Notes under the pieces: generated by a model | Databases searched by the model: none | What the model saw: only the letters and a program-made list of their open reading frames with translations | Told to the model about the DNA's origin: nothing | Shown here: piece by piece, positions 18,205 to 25,853 of the stretch | How positions within the stretch are numbered: the first letter of the stretch is position 1 | How the letters are laid out: each line of letters begins with the position of its first letter | DNA from: Streptomyces geranii | Lineage (GTDB): Bacteria; Actinomycetota; Actinomycetes; Streptomycetales; Streptomycetaceae | Direction: 5' to 3' | Length of the DNA: 64,000 nt | NCBI RefSeq assembly: GCF_002954775.1 | Contig: NZ_PJME01000009.1 | Span: 124,001 to 188,000, forward strand | Translations under genes and position numbers: made by a program

Positions 18205-20559
18205 ATGGAACCGACCGATAGCGCCGCCCCTCGTTCAAGGCTGCGCGGAGGCCGGATATCCGGCGCCTGGCGCCGGGGTTCCGCCCTTCTCACCCGCCGC
18301 CCCGAACCCGAACCCGGCTGCGAACCGAGTCCGGCCGGTCGCACTGCACGGTTCCTGGAGCGGGCGGGCGTCGGCGGCCGGAGCACCGGACCGGTCGGCG
18401 GGAGCGGCCGGAGCGGCACCGGTCGGCGCATCGTCGCCGACAGCCGCGTCTCCGCCCAGATGGCCCCCCAGCTGACGGCCCACCTCTCCGCCGAGGAACG
18501 CGCGGCCCGGCTCCACGCCCAGGACCCCGAACGCCAGCTGTCCTGGCCCGCGCTGCCCGCGGCCGTCGTCGCGGCGGGCGGGTTCGTCCTCGGCGCCGGC
18601 CTCTACCGCGGCTTCACCGGGCACAACGCGCTCTTCCCCTCCGGCACCGCGGGCTGGGCCCTCGCCGTCCTCACCGGCGTCATCGTCGGCCACCTCGTCG
18701 CCCTCGGCCGGGCCCGCTGGTGGGGCGGCACCGGATCGGGCGCCGCCCTCACCCTCGCCGTACTCCTGCTGTACGGCTGGGTCCCGGCCGGCATGGTCAG
18801 CCTCACCGTCGTCGTCCTGGTCGGCATAGCCAGGCGCCACCGCTGGCGGCAGGGCATCCTGCACGGCGCGGTGGACATCCTCGGCATCGGCGCCGGGGCG
18901 CTCGTACTCGCCGTGTTCGGCCGGGTCCCGTCCGTCGAGACCCCGTGGAACCCGCAGACCTGGAGCGTCTACACCGCGCCCGAGGTGATCCTGGTCGCGG
19001 TCACCTACCTCGCGGTCACCCGCACCCTCCTCTGGTATCTGCACACCCCGCGCGGCGGACTGCCCACCGTCGCCCGCTCGGCCCTCGTCAGACAGGGCCT
19101 GGTCGCGGTCGCGCTCCTCGCCATCGCACCCCTGATCTGCGTCGTCGCCGTCGCCCTGCCGGTCCTGCTGCCGCTGTTCGCCATCCCCCTCATCGCCCTC
19201 GACTCCACCCTGTGGATAGCCAGGGCCCGGGCCGAGGAACAACTGCGCGACCCGCTGACCGGACTGCCCAACAGACAGTGGCTCCTGGAGCGCACCTGGA
19301 CGGCCCTCGACGATGCCGAACGCATCGACGCAAGGGCCGCGTTGATGCTCATAGACCTCGACCGCTTCCGCTCCGTGAACGACACCCTCGGCCATCTCGC
19401 CGGGGACCGCCTCCTCCTCCAGATAGCCGACCGCCTGCGCCTGGCCCTGCCGCGCGGAGCGGAGGCCGCACGGCTCGGCGGTGACGAGTTCGCCGTGTTA
19501 CTGCCGGTCGTCGACTCCACGACCTCCGCCACCCGCGTCGCCCGCAACCTGGTCACGGTCCTCGGCTCCCCGCTCGACCTCGACGGACTCACCCTCGTCC
19601 TGGAGGCCAGCGCGGGGCTCGCCGTCTTCCCGGAGCACGCCCTTGACGCCGAGGGTCTGCTGCGCCGCGCCGACGTCGCCATGTACCAGGCGAAGCGGGA
19701 CCGTACGGGCGTAGAGGTGTACGAGTCCAAGCGGGACTCCAACACCCCGGACCGCCTCGGCCTGCTGGGCGACCTGCGGCGCGCGCTGGACGCGCACGAG
19801 GTCGAGCTGCACTACCAGCCCAAGGTGCGCTTCGACGGACAGGTCGCGGGCCTTGAGGCGCTGGTGCGCTGGGTGCACCCGGAGCGCGGGAAGGTGCCGC
19901 CGGACGAGTTCATAGCGATCGCCGAGTCGTCCGGGCTGATGCCCCACCTCACGGAGTACGTGCTGGAGACGGCGCTGGCGCAGGTCGCCAAGTGGCGGGC
20001 GCAGAAGCTGTTCGTCCCGGTCGCCGTCAATGTCTCCCCGCGTGACGTCCACACCCCCGGCTTCGCCGGTTCCGTAGCCGCGCGCCTTGCCAGGCACGGC
20101 GTACCGGCGGGGTCGCTCCAGCTGGAGATAACGGAACACGTGCTCCTGGAGGACCCGCAGAAGGCGGCGGACACCCTGGCCGCGCTCACCGGGCACGGCG
20201 TGAAGATGTCGCTTGACGACTTCGGGACCGGGTACTCGTCGCTGGTGCATCTGCGGCGGCTGCCGGTGAGCGAACTGAAGATCGACCGGTCGTTCGTGGC
20301 CCGGCTCGCGGTGGACACCGAGGACGCGGAGATCGTGCGGTGCACGGTCGATCTCGCGCACTCGCTCGGGCTGCTCGTCGTCGCGGAGGGCGTGGAGGAC
20401 GACGAGACGTGGGAGCGGTTGCGGGATCTCGGGTGTGACGCGGTGCAGGGGTGGCTGGTCGCCGCGGCAATGCCTCCGGAGGAGGCGACGGCGTGGTTGC
20501 TGGCGCGGGGGACGCGGGGCTGGCAGCGGCCCCGGGCGGCCCTGCCCGCCGCCGAATAA
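18205..20559 (+). CDS. rmdB: Membrane GGDEF-EAL c-di-GMP enzyme (RmdB-like)
   Basis: A 784-residue protein with a basic, low-complexity N-terminus (about 1-110), six or more hydrophobic segments (about 115-345), a GGDEF domain and an EAL domain. The diguanylate cyclase signature LGGDEFAVLL (Gly425 onward) and the EAL signature (Glu551, GLEALVRW) are intact. So are other phosphodiesterase residues: YQPK, VAVNVSPRD, EITEH, DDFGTGYSSL and LKIDRSF. It therefore may both make and degrade c-di-GMP. The position next to ligA and gatC matches S. coelicolor RmdB (SCO5495), a phosphodiesterase affecting development; the symbol rests on that synteny from memory. ATG 18205 has GAGAGGGACGGGA directly upstream; longer readings look non-coding. 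Confidence 0.88.
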   Translation: MEPTDSAAPRSRLRGGRISGAWRRGSALLTRRPEPEPGCEPSPAGRTARFLERAGVGGRSTGPVGGSGRSGTGRRIVADSRVSAQMAPQLTAHLSAEERAARLHAQDPERQLSWPALPAAVVAAGGFVLGAGLYRGFTGHNALFPSGTAGWALAVLTGVIVGHLVALGRARWWGGTGSGAALTLAVLLLYGWVPAGMVSLTVVVLVGIARRHRWRQGILHGAVDILGIGAGALVLAVFGRVPSVETPWNPQTWSVYTAPEVILVAVTYLAVTRTLLWYLHTPRGGLPTVARSALVRQGLVAVALLAIAPLICVVAVALPVLLPLFAIPLIALDSTLWIARARAEEQLRDPLTGLPNRQWLLERTWTALDDAERIDARAALMLIDLDRFRSVNDTLGHLAGDRLLLQIADRLRLALPRGAEAARLGGDEFAVLLPVVDSTTSATRVARNLVTVLGSPLDLDGLTLVLEASAGLAVFPEHALDAEGLLRRADVAMYQAKRDRTGVEVYESKRDSNTPDRLGLLGDLRRALDAHEVELHYQPKVRFDGQVAGLEALVRWVHPERGKVPPDEFIAIAESSGLMPHLTEYVLETALAQVAKWRAQKLFVPVAVNVSPRDVHTPGFAGSVAARLARHGVPAGSLQLEITEHVLLEDPQKAADTLAALTGHGVKMSLDDFGTGYSSLVHLRRLPVSELKIDRSFVARLAVDTEDAEIVRCTVDLAHSLGLLVVAEGVEDDETWERLRDLGCDAVQGWLVAAAMPPEEATAWLLARGTRGWQRPRAALPAAE

Positions 20560-20627
20560 CAGCGGGATCTCCCGCCCGCGCACCCCACCCGTGGCAAACC
20601 CGTGCGCGGGGTGGTTCGTCCGCCCCC

Positions 20628-20633
20628 TAGGAT
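20628..20633 (+). promoter_or_regulatory. Candidate -10 box of the gatCAB operon
   Basis: TAGGAT, a close match to the Streptomyces -10 consensus, lies 44 nt upstream of the gatC ATG. I see no good -35 at 17-18 nt. The preceding gene ends at 20559, with a weak hairpin at 20562-20575 (5-bp stem). Confidence 0.4.
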
Positions 20634-20676
20634 TGGGGCCAAAACCACACCGCAACTCACCCCAGAGGATCGCTGC

Positions 20677-20973
20677 ATGCCTGGCATCACGCGCGAGGAG
20701 GTCGCCCACCTCGCACGGCTGGCGCGTCTGGAGCTGAAGGGCGAAGAGCTCGACCACTTCGCAGGCCAGCTCGACGACATCATCGGCGCGGTCGCCCGCG
20801 TCAGCGAGGTCGCCGACCAAGACGTACCGCCGACCTCGCACCCGCTGCCGCTGACGAACGTCATGCGCGCGGACGAGGTCCGTCCGTCGCTCACCCCCGC
20901 GCAGGCGCTCTCCGGCGCCCCGGCCCAGGAGCAGCAGCGTTTCAAGGTGCCGCAGATCCTGGGGGAGGACTAA
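20677..20973 (+). CDS. gatC: Asp-tRNA(Asn)/Glu-tRNA(Gln) amidotransferase subunit C
   Basis: A 98-residue GatC, the small subunit that clamps GatA to GatB in the transamidosome. It shows the family layout: ITREEVAHLARLARLELKGEEL at the N-terminus, FAGQLDDIIGAVARVSEV, the LRxD-like ending region MRADEVRPSLTPAQAL, and the final FKVPQIL(G). ATG 20677 has AGAGGA 7 nt upstream. It is 5 nt from gatA and begins the gat operon. Confidence 0.95.
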   Translation: MPGITREEVAHLARLARLELKGEELDHFAGQLDDIIGAVARVSEVADQDVPPTSHPLPLTNVMRADEVRPSLTPAQALSGAPAQEQQRFKVPQILGED

Positions 20974-20978
20974 TCACC

Positions 20979-22481
20979 ATGACGGACCACAGCAGCATCA
21001 TCCGGCTCACCGCCGCCGAGACCGCCGCGAACATCGCCTCCGGCGTCCTCACGGCCGTCGAGGTCACCGAGGCCCACCTCGCCCGGATCGAGGAGGTCGA
21101 CGCGAAGGTGCACGCCTTCCTGCACGTCGACCGTGAGGGCGCCCTCGCCCAGGCCCGCGCCGTCGACGCCAAGCGCGAGCGCGGCGAGCAGCTCGGCCCG
21201 CTGGCCGGCGTACCTCTCGCGCTGAAGGACATCTTCACCACCGAGGGGATCCCGACCACCGTCGGCTCCAAGATCCTCGAAGGCTGGATCCCGCCGTACG
21301 ACGCGACCGTCACCCGGAAGCTGAAGGCCGCCGACGTCGTCATCCTCGGCAAGACCAACATGGACGAGTTCGCCATGGGGTCGAGCACCGAGAACAGCGC
21401 GTACGGCCCGACCGGCAACCCCTGGGACCTGACCCGCATCCCCGGCGGCTCCGGTGGCGGTTCGTCCGCCGCCCTCGCCTCCTTCCAGGCGCCCCTCGCG
21501 ATCGGCACGGACACCGGCGGTTCCATCCGCCAGCCCGCCGCCGTCACCGGCACGGTCGGCGTCAAGCCGACGTACGGCGCCGTCTCGCGGTACGGCATGG
21601 TCGCCTTCTCGTCCTCCCTCGACCAGGGCGGGCCCTGCGCCCGTACGGTCCTGGACGCCGCGCTCCTCCACGAGGTGATCGCCGGGCACGACCCGCTCGA
21701 CTCGACCTCGATCGACGCCCCGGTCCCGCCGGTCGTCGAGGCCGCCCGCAACGGCAGCGTCGAGGGCATGCGCGTCGGCGTCGTCAAGCAGTTCCGCGGC
21801 GAGGGCTACCAGGCCGGCGTCATCCAGCGCTTCGACGAGTCCGTGGCCCTGCTGAAGGACCTCGGCGCCGAGATCGTCGAGCTGGACTGCCCGTCCTTCG
21901 ACCTCGCCCTTTCCGCCTATTACCTGATCGCGCCGAGCGAGTGCTCGTCGAACCTCGCCCGCTTCGACGGCCTGCGCTACGGCGTCCGTACGGGCGACGA
22001 CGGCACGCACTCCGCCGAGGAGGTCACCTCGCTGACCCGCGCGGAGGGCTTCGGCCCCGAGGTCAAGCGCCGCATCATGCTCGGCACGTACGCGCTCAGC
22101 TCCGGCTACTACGACGCGTACTACGGCAGCGCCCAGAAGGTCCGTACGCTCATCACGCGCGACTTCGAGAAGGCGTTCGAGTCGGTGGATGTGATCGTGT
22201 CGCCCACGACGCCGACCACCGCCTTCCCGATCGGCGAGCGCGCCGACGACCCGATGGCGATGTACCTCGCGGACCTCTGCACCATCCCGACCAACCTGGC
22301 CGGCAACTCGGCCATGTCCCTGCCCTGCGGTCTCGCACCCGAGGACGGACTGCCGGTCGGGCTCCAGATCATCGCCCCGGCCCTCAAGGACGACCGTCTT
22401 TACAAGGTGGGTGCTGCTGTCGAGGCCGCCTTCGTGGAAAAGTGGGGGCACCCGCTGCTAGAGGAGGCTCCGTCGCTGTGA
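20979..22481 (+). CDS. gatA: Asp-tRNA(Asn)/Glu-tRNA(Gln) amidotransferase subunit A
   Basis: A 500-residue amidase-signature enzyme that releases ammonia from glutamine or asparagine for tRNA amidation. The Ser-cisSer-Lys triad is visible: Lys in VPLALKDIF, the Gly/Ser-rich loop PGGSGGGSSAA, and TDTGGSIRQPAA. Length and C-terminus (VGAAVEAAF..WGHPLLEEAP) are those of ordinary GatA. It lies 5 nt after gatC, and its stop overlaps the start of the small membrane protein gene by 4 nt (GTGA), so the gat operon is translationally coupled here. Confidence 0.97.
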   Translation: MTDHSSIIRLTAAETAANIASGVLTAVEVTEAHLARIEEVDAKVHAFLHVDREGALAQARAVDAKRERGEQLGPLAGVPLALKDIFTTEGIPTTVGSKILEGWIPPYDATVTRKLKAADVVILGKTNMDEFAMGSSTENSAYGPTGNPWDLTRIPGGSGGGSSAALASFQAPLAIGTDTGGSIRQPAAVTGTVGVKPTYGAVSRYGMVAFSSSLDQGGPCARTVLDAALLHEVIAGHDPLDSTSIDAPVPPVVEAARNGSVEGMRVGVVKQFRGEGYQAGVIQRFDESVALLKDLGAEIVELDCPSFDLALSAYYLIAPSECSSNLARFDGLRYGVRTGDDGTHSAEEVTSLTRAEGFGPEVKRRIMLGTYALSSGYYDAYYGSAQKVRTLITRDFEKAFESVDVIVSPTTPTTAFPIGERADDPMAMYLADLCTIPTNLAGNSAMSLPCGLAPEDGLPVGLQIIAPALKDDRLYKVGAAVEAAFVEKWGHPLLEEAPSL

Positions 22482-22720
22482 GCAATGCTCTTTCGAAGGC
22501 CAAGGGCTTCAAGAAGTCCAAGTCCGGCACGTACCTGTCCATCGCGACCACCGCGTTCGGTGCCCTCAGCGTCGCCAAGCAGGCCAAGAAGGCCCGCTCG
22601 GAGAACGACACGCTGCGCCTCATCGACGCGGCCGTGTCCGCCGCCGCCATCGTCACCGGCCTCGCCATCCTCTACCGCGAGCTGAAGCGGCTGGGCGACG
22701 ACGACGTCCTGCTGGGCTGA
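22478..22720 (+). CDS. Small membrane protein between gatA and gatB
   Basis: An 80-residue protein of unknown function. The GTG at 22478 overlaps the gatA stop (GTGA) and has GAGGAGG 9-10 nt upstream. The N-terminal 20 residues are Lys/Ser-rich (ALSKAKGFKKSKSG). Then comes a moderately hydrophobic stretch (YLSIATTAFGALSVA), a charged middle (KQAKKARSENDTLRLID) and a predicted membrane helix (AAVSAAAIVTGLAILY), ending KRLGDDDVLLG. Its position inside gatCAB, with tight spacing on both sides, argues that it is a real conserved gene; I recall a small protein at this place in other streptomycetes. Nothing links it to tRNA amidation other than co-expression. Confidence 0.75.
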   Translation: MSNALSKAKGFKKSKSGTYLSIATTAFGALSVAKQAKKARSENDTLRLIDAAVSAAAIVTGLAILYRELKRLGDDDVLLG

Positions 22721-22736
22721 GAGGGAAGTTTTCACC

Positions 22737-24254
22737 GTGACCACCACGACCGACGAGTTGGTGTCGTACGAGGACGCCCTGGCGACCTACGACCCCGTCA
22801 TGGGCCTCGAAGTCCACGTCGAACTCGGCACCAAGACCAAGATGTTCTGCGGCTGTTCCACCGAACTGGGCGCCGACCCCAACTCGCAGACCTGCCCCAC
22901 CTGCCTCGGCCTGCCCGGCGCGCTCCCGGTCGTCAACGCGATCGGCATCGAGTCCGCCATCAAGATCGGCCTCGCGCTGCACTGCGACATCGCCGAGTGG
23001 TGCCGCTTCGCCCGGAAGAACTACTTCTATCCGGACATGCCGAAGAACTTCCAGACCTCCCAGTACGACGAGCCGATCGCCTTCAACGGCTACCTCGACG
23101 TCCAGCTGGAGGACGGCGAGACCTTCCGTGTGGAGATCGAGCGCGCCCACATGGAGGAGGACACCGGCAAGTCGCTGCACGTCGGCGGCGCGACGGGCCG
23201 TATCCACGGCGCCTCGCACTCGCTGCTCGACTACAACCGCGCCGGCATCCCCCTCATCGAGATCGTCACCAAGCCGATCGAGGGCGCCGGTGAGCGCGCT
23301 CCCGAGGTCGCCAAGGCGTACGTCGCCGAGCTGCGCGAGCTGATCAAGGCGCTCGGCGTCTCCGAAGCCCGCATGGAGCAGGGCCAGATGCGCTGCGACG
23401 TCAACCTGTCGCTGCGCCCGCACGGCCGCGAGAAGTTCGGCACCCGGAGCGAGACGAAGAACGTCAACTCGCTGCGTTCCGTGGAGCGCGCGGCCCGGTT
23501 CGAGATCCAGCGCCATGCCGCGGTGCTCAATGCCGGCGGGACGATCATCCAGGAGACCCGGCACTTCCACGAGGACACCGGGTCGACGACCTCGGGCCGC
23601 GTGAAGGAGGAGGCCGAGGACTACCGGTACTTCCCCGAGCCGGACCTGGTGCCGGTCGCGCCCTCCCGTGAGTGGGTCGAGGAGATCCGTGGCGGGCTGC
23701 CCGAGCTGCCGCTGGTCCGCCGTAACCGGCTGCGCGAGGAGTGGGGCATCAGCGCCACCGACATGCAGTCGATCCTCAACGCCGGTGCGATCGACCTGAT
23801 CGTCGCCACGATCGACGCCGGAGCCGACGCGGCCTCCGCCCGCAAGTGGTGGATGGGCGAACTCGCGCGCAGCGCCAACGAGTCGGGCACCTCGCTCGAC
23901 GAACTGGCCATCACGCCCGAGCAGGTCGCCCGGGTCACCGCGCTGGTCACGGCCGGAGACCTGAACGACAAGCTGGCCCGTCAGGTCATCGAGGGCGTCC
24001 TCGCGGGCGAGGGCACCCCGGACGAGGTCGTCGAGAAGCGCGGCCTGAAGGTCGTCTCCGACGACGGCGCGCTCAACACGGCCGTCCAGGAGGCCATCAC
24101 CGGCAACCCGGGCATCGCCGACAAGATCCGCGGCGGCAAGGTGGCCGCAGTGGGCGCCCTGGTCGGCGCGGTCATGAAGGCGACCCGAGGCCAGGCCGAC
24201 GCGGCCCGCGTCAAGGAACTGATCCTGGAGCAGCTGGGCGTCAGCGAGGGCTGA
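22737..24254 (+). CDS. gatB: Asp-tRNA(Asn)/Glu-tRNA(Gln) amidotransferase subunit B
   Basis: A 505-residue GatB, the kinase/transamidase subunit that binds tRNA and phosphorylates the mischarged aminoacyl group. It begins with the family motif YDPVMGLEVHVELGTKTKMFC, followed by the zinc-binding CGCSTELG and CPTCLGLPGALPV. HMEEDTGKSLH, DYNRAGIPLIEIVT and MRCDVNLSLRP are conserved catalytic-domain blocks. The YqeY-like tail (about 355-505) ends in GALVGAVMKATRGQADA. GTG 22737 follows GAGAGGGAAG. It ends the gat operon and is followed by a strong hairpin terminator. Confidence 0.97.
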   Translation: MTTTTDELVSYEDALATYDPVMGLEVHVELGTKTKMFCGCSTELGADPNSQTCPTCLGLPGALPVVNAIGIESAIKIGLALHCDIAEWCRFARKNYFYPDMPKNFQTSQYDEPIAFNGYLDVQLEDGETFRVEIERAHMEEDTGKSLHVGGATGRIHGASHSLLDYNRAGIPLIEIVTKPIEGAGERAPEVAKAYVAELRELIKALGVSEARMEQGQMRCDVNLSLRPHGREKFGTRSETKNVNSLRSVERAARFEIQRHAAVLNAGGTIIQETRHFHEDTGSTTSGRVKEEAEDYRYFPEPDLVPVAPSREWVEEIRGGLPELPLVRRNRLREEWGISATDMQSILNAGAIDLIVATIDAGADAASARKWWMGELARSANESGTSLDELAITPEQVARVTALVTAGDLNDKLARQVIEGVLAGEGTPDEVVEKRGLKVVSDDGALNTAVQEAITGNPGIADKIRGGKVAAVGALVGAVMKATRGQADAARVKELILEQLGVSEG

Positions 24255-24273
24255 GCCGAGCGGTGACAGTGAC

Positions 24274-24307
24274 TGAGGGGCGCATCGGGATTCCGATGCG
24301 CCCCTCA
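24274..24307. terminator. Bidirectional hairpin terminator
   Basis: A perfect 15-bp inverted repeat (arms 24274-24288 and 24293-24307, loop GATT) lies between the convergent gatB and methyltransferase genes. There is no T-run on either side, as is usual for Streptomyces terminators. It is well placed to stop transcription from both directions. Confidence 0.85.
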
Positions 24308-24358
24308 GCCGTAGACCTGCTCGATCACGTACGAAGGCTGATCACATACGGCAGCTGA

Positions 24359-25144
24359 TCAGGTACGGCGGCCCACGACCCGTACGAAGCCCAGGGACCG
24401 GCCCTGGTCGGCGCGCACCAACTCCACCGACTCACGGGCCATGTTCGCCATGAACTCCTCGCTGCTCTCCTCGGCGCAGACCTCGCTCCACAGCAGCCAG
24501 TCCCGCCAGCCGTCCGTCAGCCAGTCTGCGGCCTCCACCGTCACGGCGCCGCTCCGGGTCCACTGGCGGCGCCACCAGTCGGCGGAGTGGAACGCCCAGA
24601 ACCCCGGGTCCCAGAACCGCTTCAGGTGCTCCGGCGGCTCGGCGCCCGCCAACTCCTCGCGCAGGGCCGGTACGACGACACCGATCCGGCCGCCGGGCTT
24701 CAACAGCCGGGTGAGGGTGGGCAGATACAGGTCGTTCGTGCCGAAGTACTGATAGGCGTCGATGCTCACGATCGCGTCGAACGACTCGTCGCCGAACGGC
24801 AGTTGATGCGCCTCGGCGTACACCGGCAGCACCCGGTCGGCGACGCCCGCCTCGGCGATCCGGCGGGCGTTCTTCGCGGGTTCGATCCACAGGTCGGCGG
24901 CGGTGACCTGGACGTCGTACTCCTTGGCGAGGAAGACCGACGTCATGGCCTTGCCGCAGCCCAGGTCGAGCACCCGGGCGCCCGGCGGCAGGGTGTCGAG
25001 GCCGAGCGCGGGGGCCAGCCACTCCAGCAGCCAGAGGGCGTGCGGGCCCATCTGGTTGTCGATGGTCCAGCGGGCGTCGTAGCGGCTGCTGCGCGGGTAG
25101 TGCGGGTGGTCAAGCCGGTCTGTCCTGGAGGTGATGTCGGACAT
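24359..25144 (-). CDS. SAM-dependent methyltransferase, class I
   Basis: A 261-residue methyltransferase with the SAM-binding motif VLDLGCGKAMTSVFLA (near residue 60), an acidic residue at the end of strand 2 (VTAADLW), the LPFGDESFDAIVSIDAYQYFG block and LKPGGRIGVVVP. The C-terminal half has an aromatic cluster (FWDPGFWAFHSADWWRRQW). The motif I region and length resemble small-molecule methyltransferases of the UbiE/cyclopropane type. ATG 25144 gives the full domain. It is convergent to gatB and seems to be transcribed alone. Substrate unknown. Confidence 0.83.
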   Translation of the reverse strand: MSDITSRTDRLDHPHYPRSSRYDARWTIDNQMGPHALWLLEWLAPALGLDTLPPGARVLDLGCGKAMTSVFLAKEYDVQVTAADLWIEPAKNARRIAEAGVADRVLPVYAEAHQLPFGDESFDAIVSIDAYQYFGTNDLYLPTLTRLLKPGGRIGVVVPALREELAGAEPPEHLKRFWDPGFWAFHSADWWRRQWTRSGAVTVEAADWLTDGWRDWLLWSEVCAEESSEEFMANMARESVELVRADQGRSLGFVRVVGRRT

Positions 25145-25335
25145 CGGTGAACGGGCTCCTCGAGTTCTGTGAAGGCGAAGGAAGGGACGCTTCGGAACTC
25201 GGTCGGACCTTCAAAAAACGCACCCGCTCGGGTCGCCGGCGAAGCCGGATACGGACAGTCGACAGCCGGACGCTAACAGTGGGCCTCCGCGACCCGCATC
25301 CGAATTCTCAGGCGGGCGCGCTACGCTCCCGCGCC

Positions 25336-25632
25336 ATGGACGCGGACATGGATGTGGACGACGAGGAGGAGTACGAGGACGACGGCCTGGACGCCCGGCG
25401 GGCCCGCTGGACGGCGACCGGGACCGGGGCCCTGCTGGCCCTCGTCGGGCTCGCCGCCTCGACGCTCCGCTTCACGGGCTCGGCGCCCGTGCTCGTACCC
25501 GGCGCGTACGCCTTCGGCGCGGGCGTCTGCGGGCTCGCGTCGGTGCTGGGGGCACGGGGGCGGACCCGGCGGGCGCTGTGGCTGCTGATCGCCGGCGTGA
25601 TGGTGATGGCACTCGGGGACCAGTTCGACTGA
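25336..25632 (+). CDS. Small two-helix membrane protein
   Basis: A 98-residue hypothetical protein. The first 20 residues are strongly acidic (DADMDVDDEEEYEDDGLD). Then come a basic patch (ARRARW) and hydrophobic segments around GALLALVGLAASTL, PGAYAFGAGVCGLASVLG and ALWLLIAGVMVMAL. ATG 25336 was chosen because the membrane part starts soon after; there is no clear ribosome site, so a leaderless transcript is possible. It lies 191 nt from the divergent methyltransferase. I do not recognise a family. Confidence 0.6.
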   Translation: MDADMDVDDEEEYEDDGLDARRARWTATGTGALLALVGLAASTLRFTGSAPVLVPGAYAFGAGVCGLASVLGARGRTRRALWLLIAGVMVMALGDQFD

Positions 25633-25853
25633 GACGCTTATGCCGTTCTTACTGGGACGACAGAGTTCATCTGATTGTCTTGTGATGTGACTCGCAGTCT
25701 TGTGAGTAAGGGCACGAACGTCTCAAACGATCATCACCGCCTGCGACAGTGGTTCGGCATCGACCTTGCCGTTTTTCGTTTCTTTGCGGGCCGTTCTGTT
25801 CATTCACGACTGTTCCCGGTCAAAGAACCACATGTCATCCCGGGAGCACGTCT

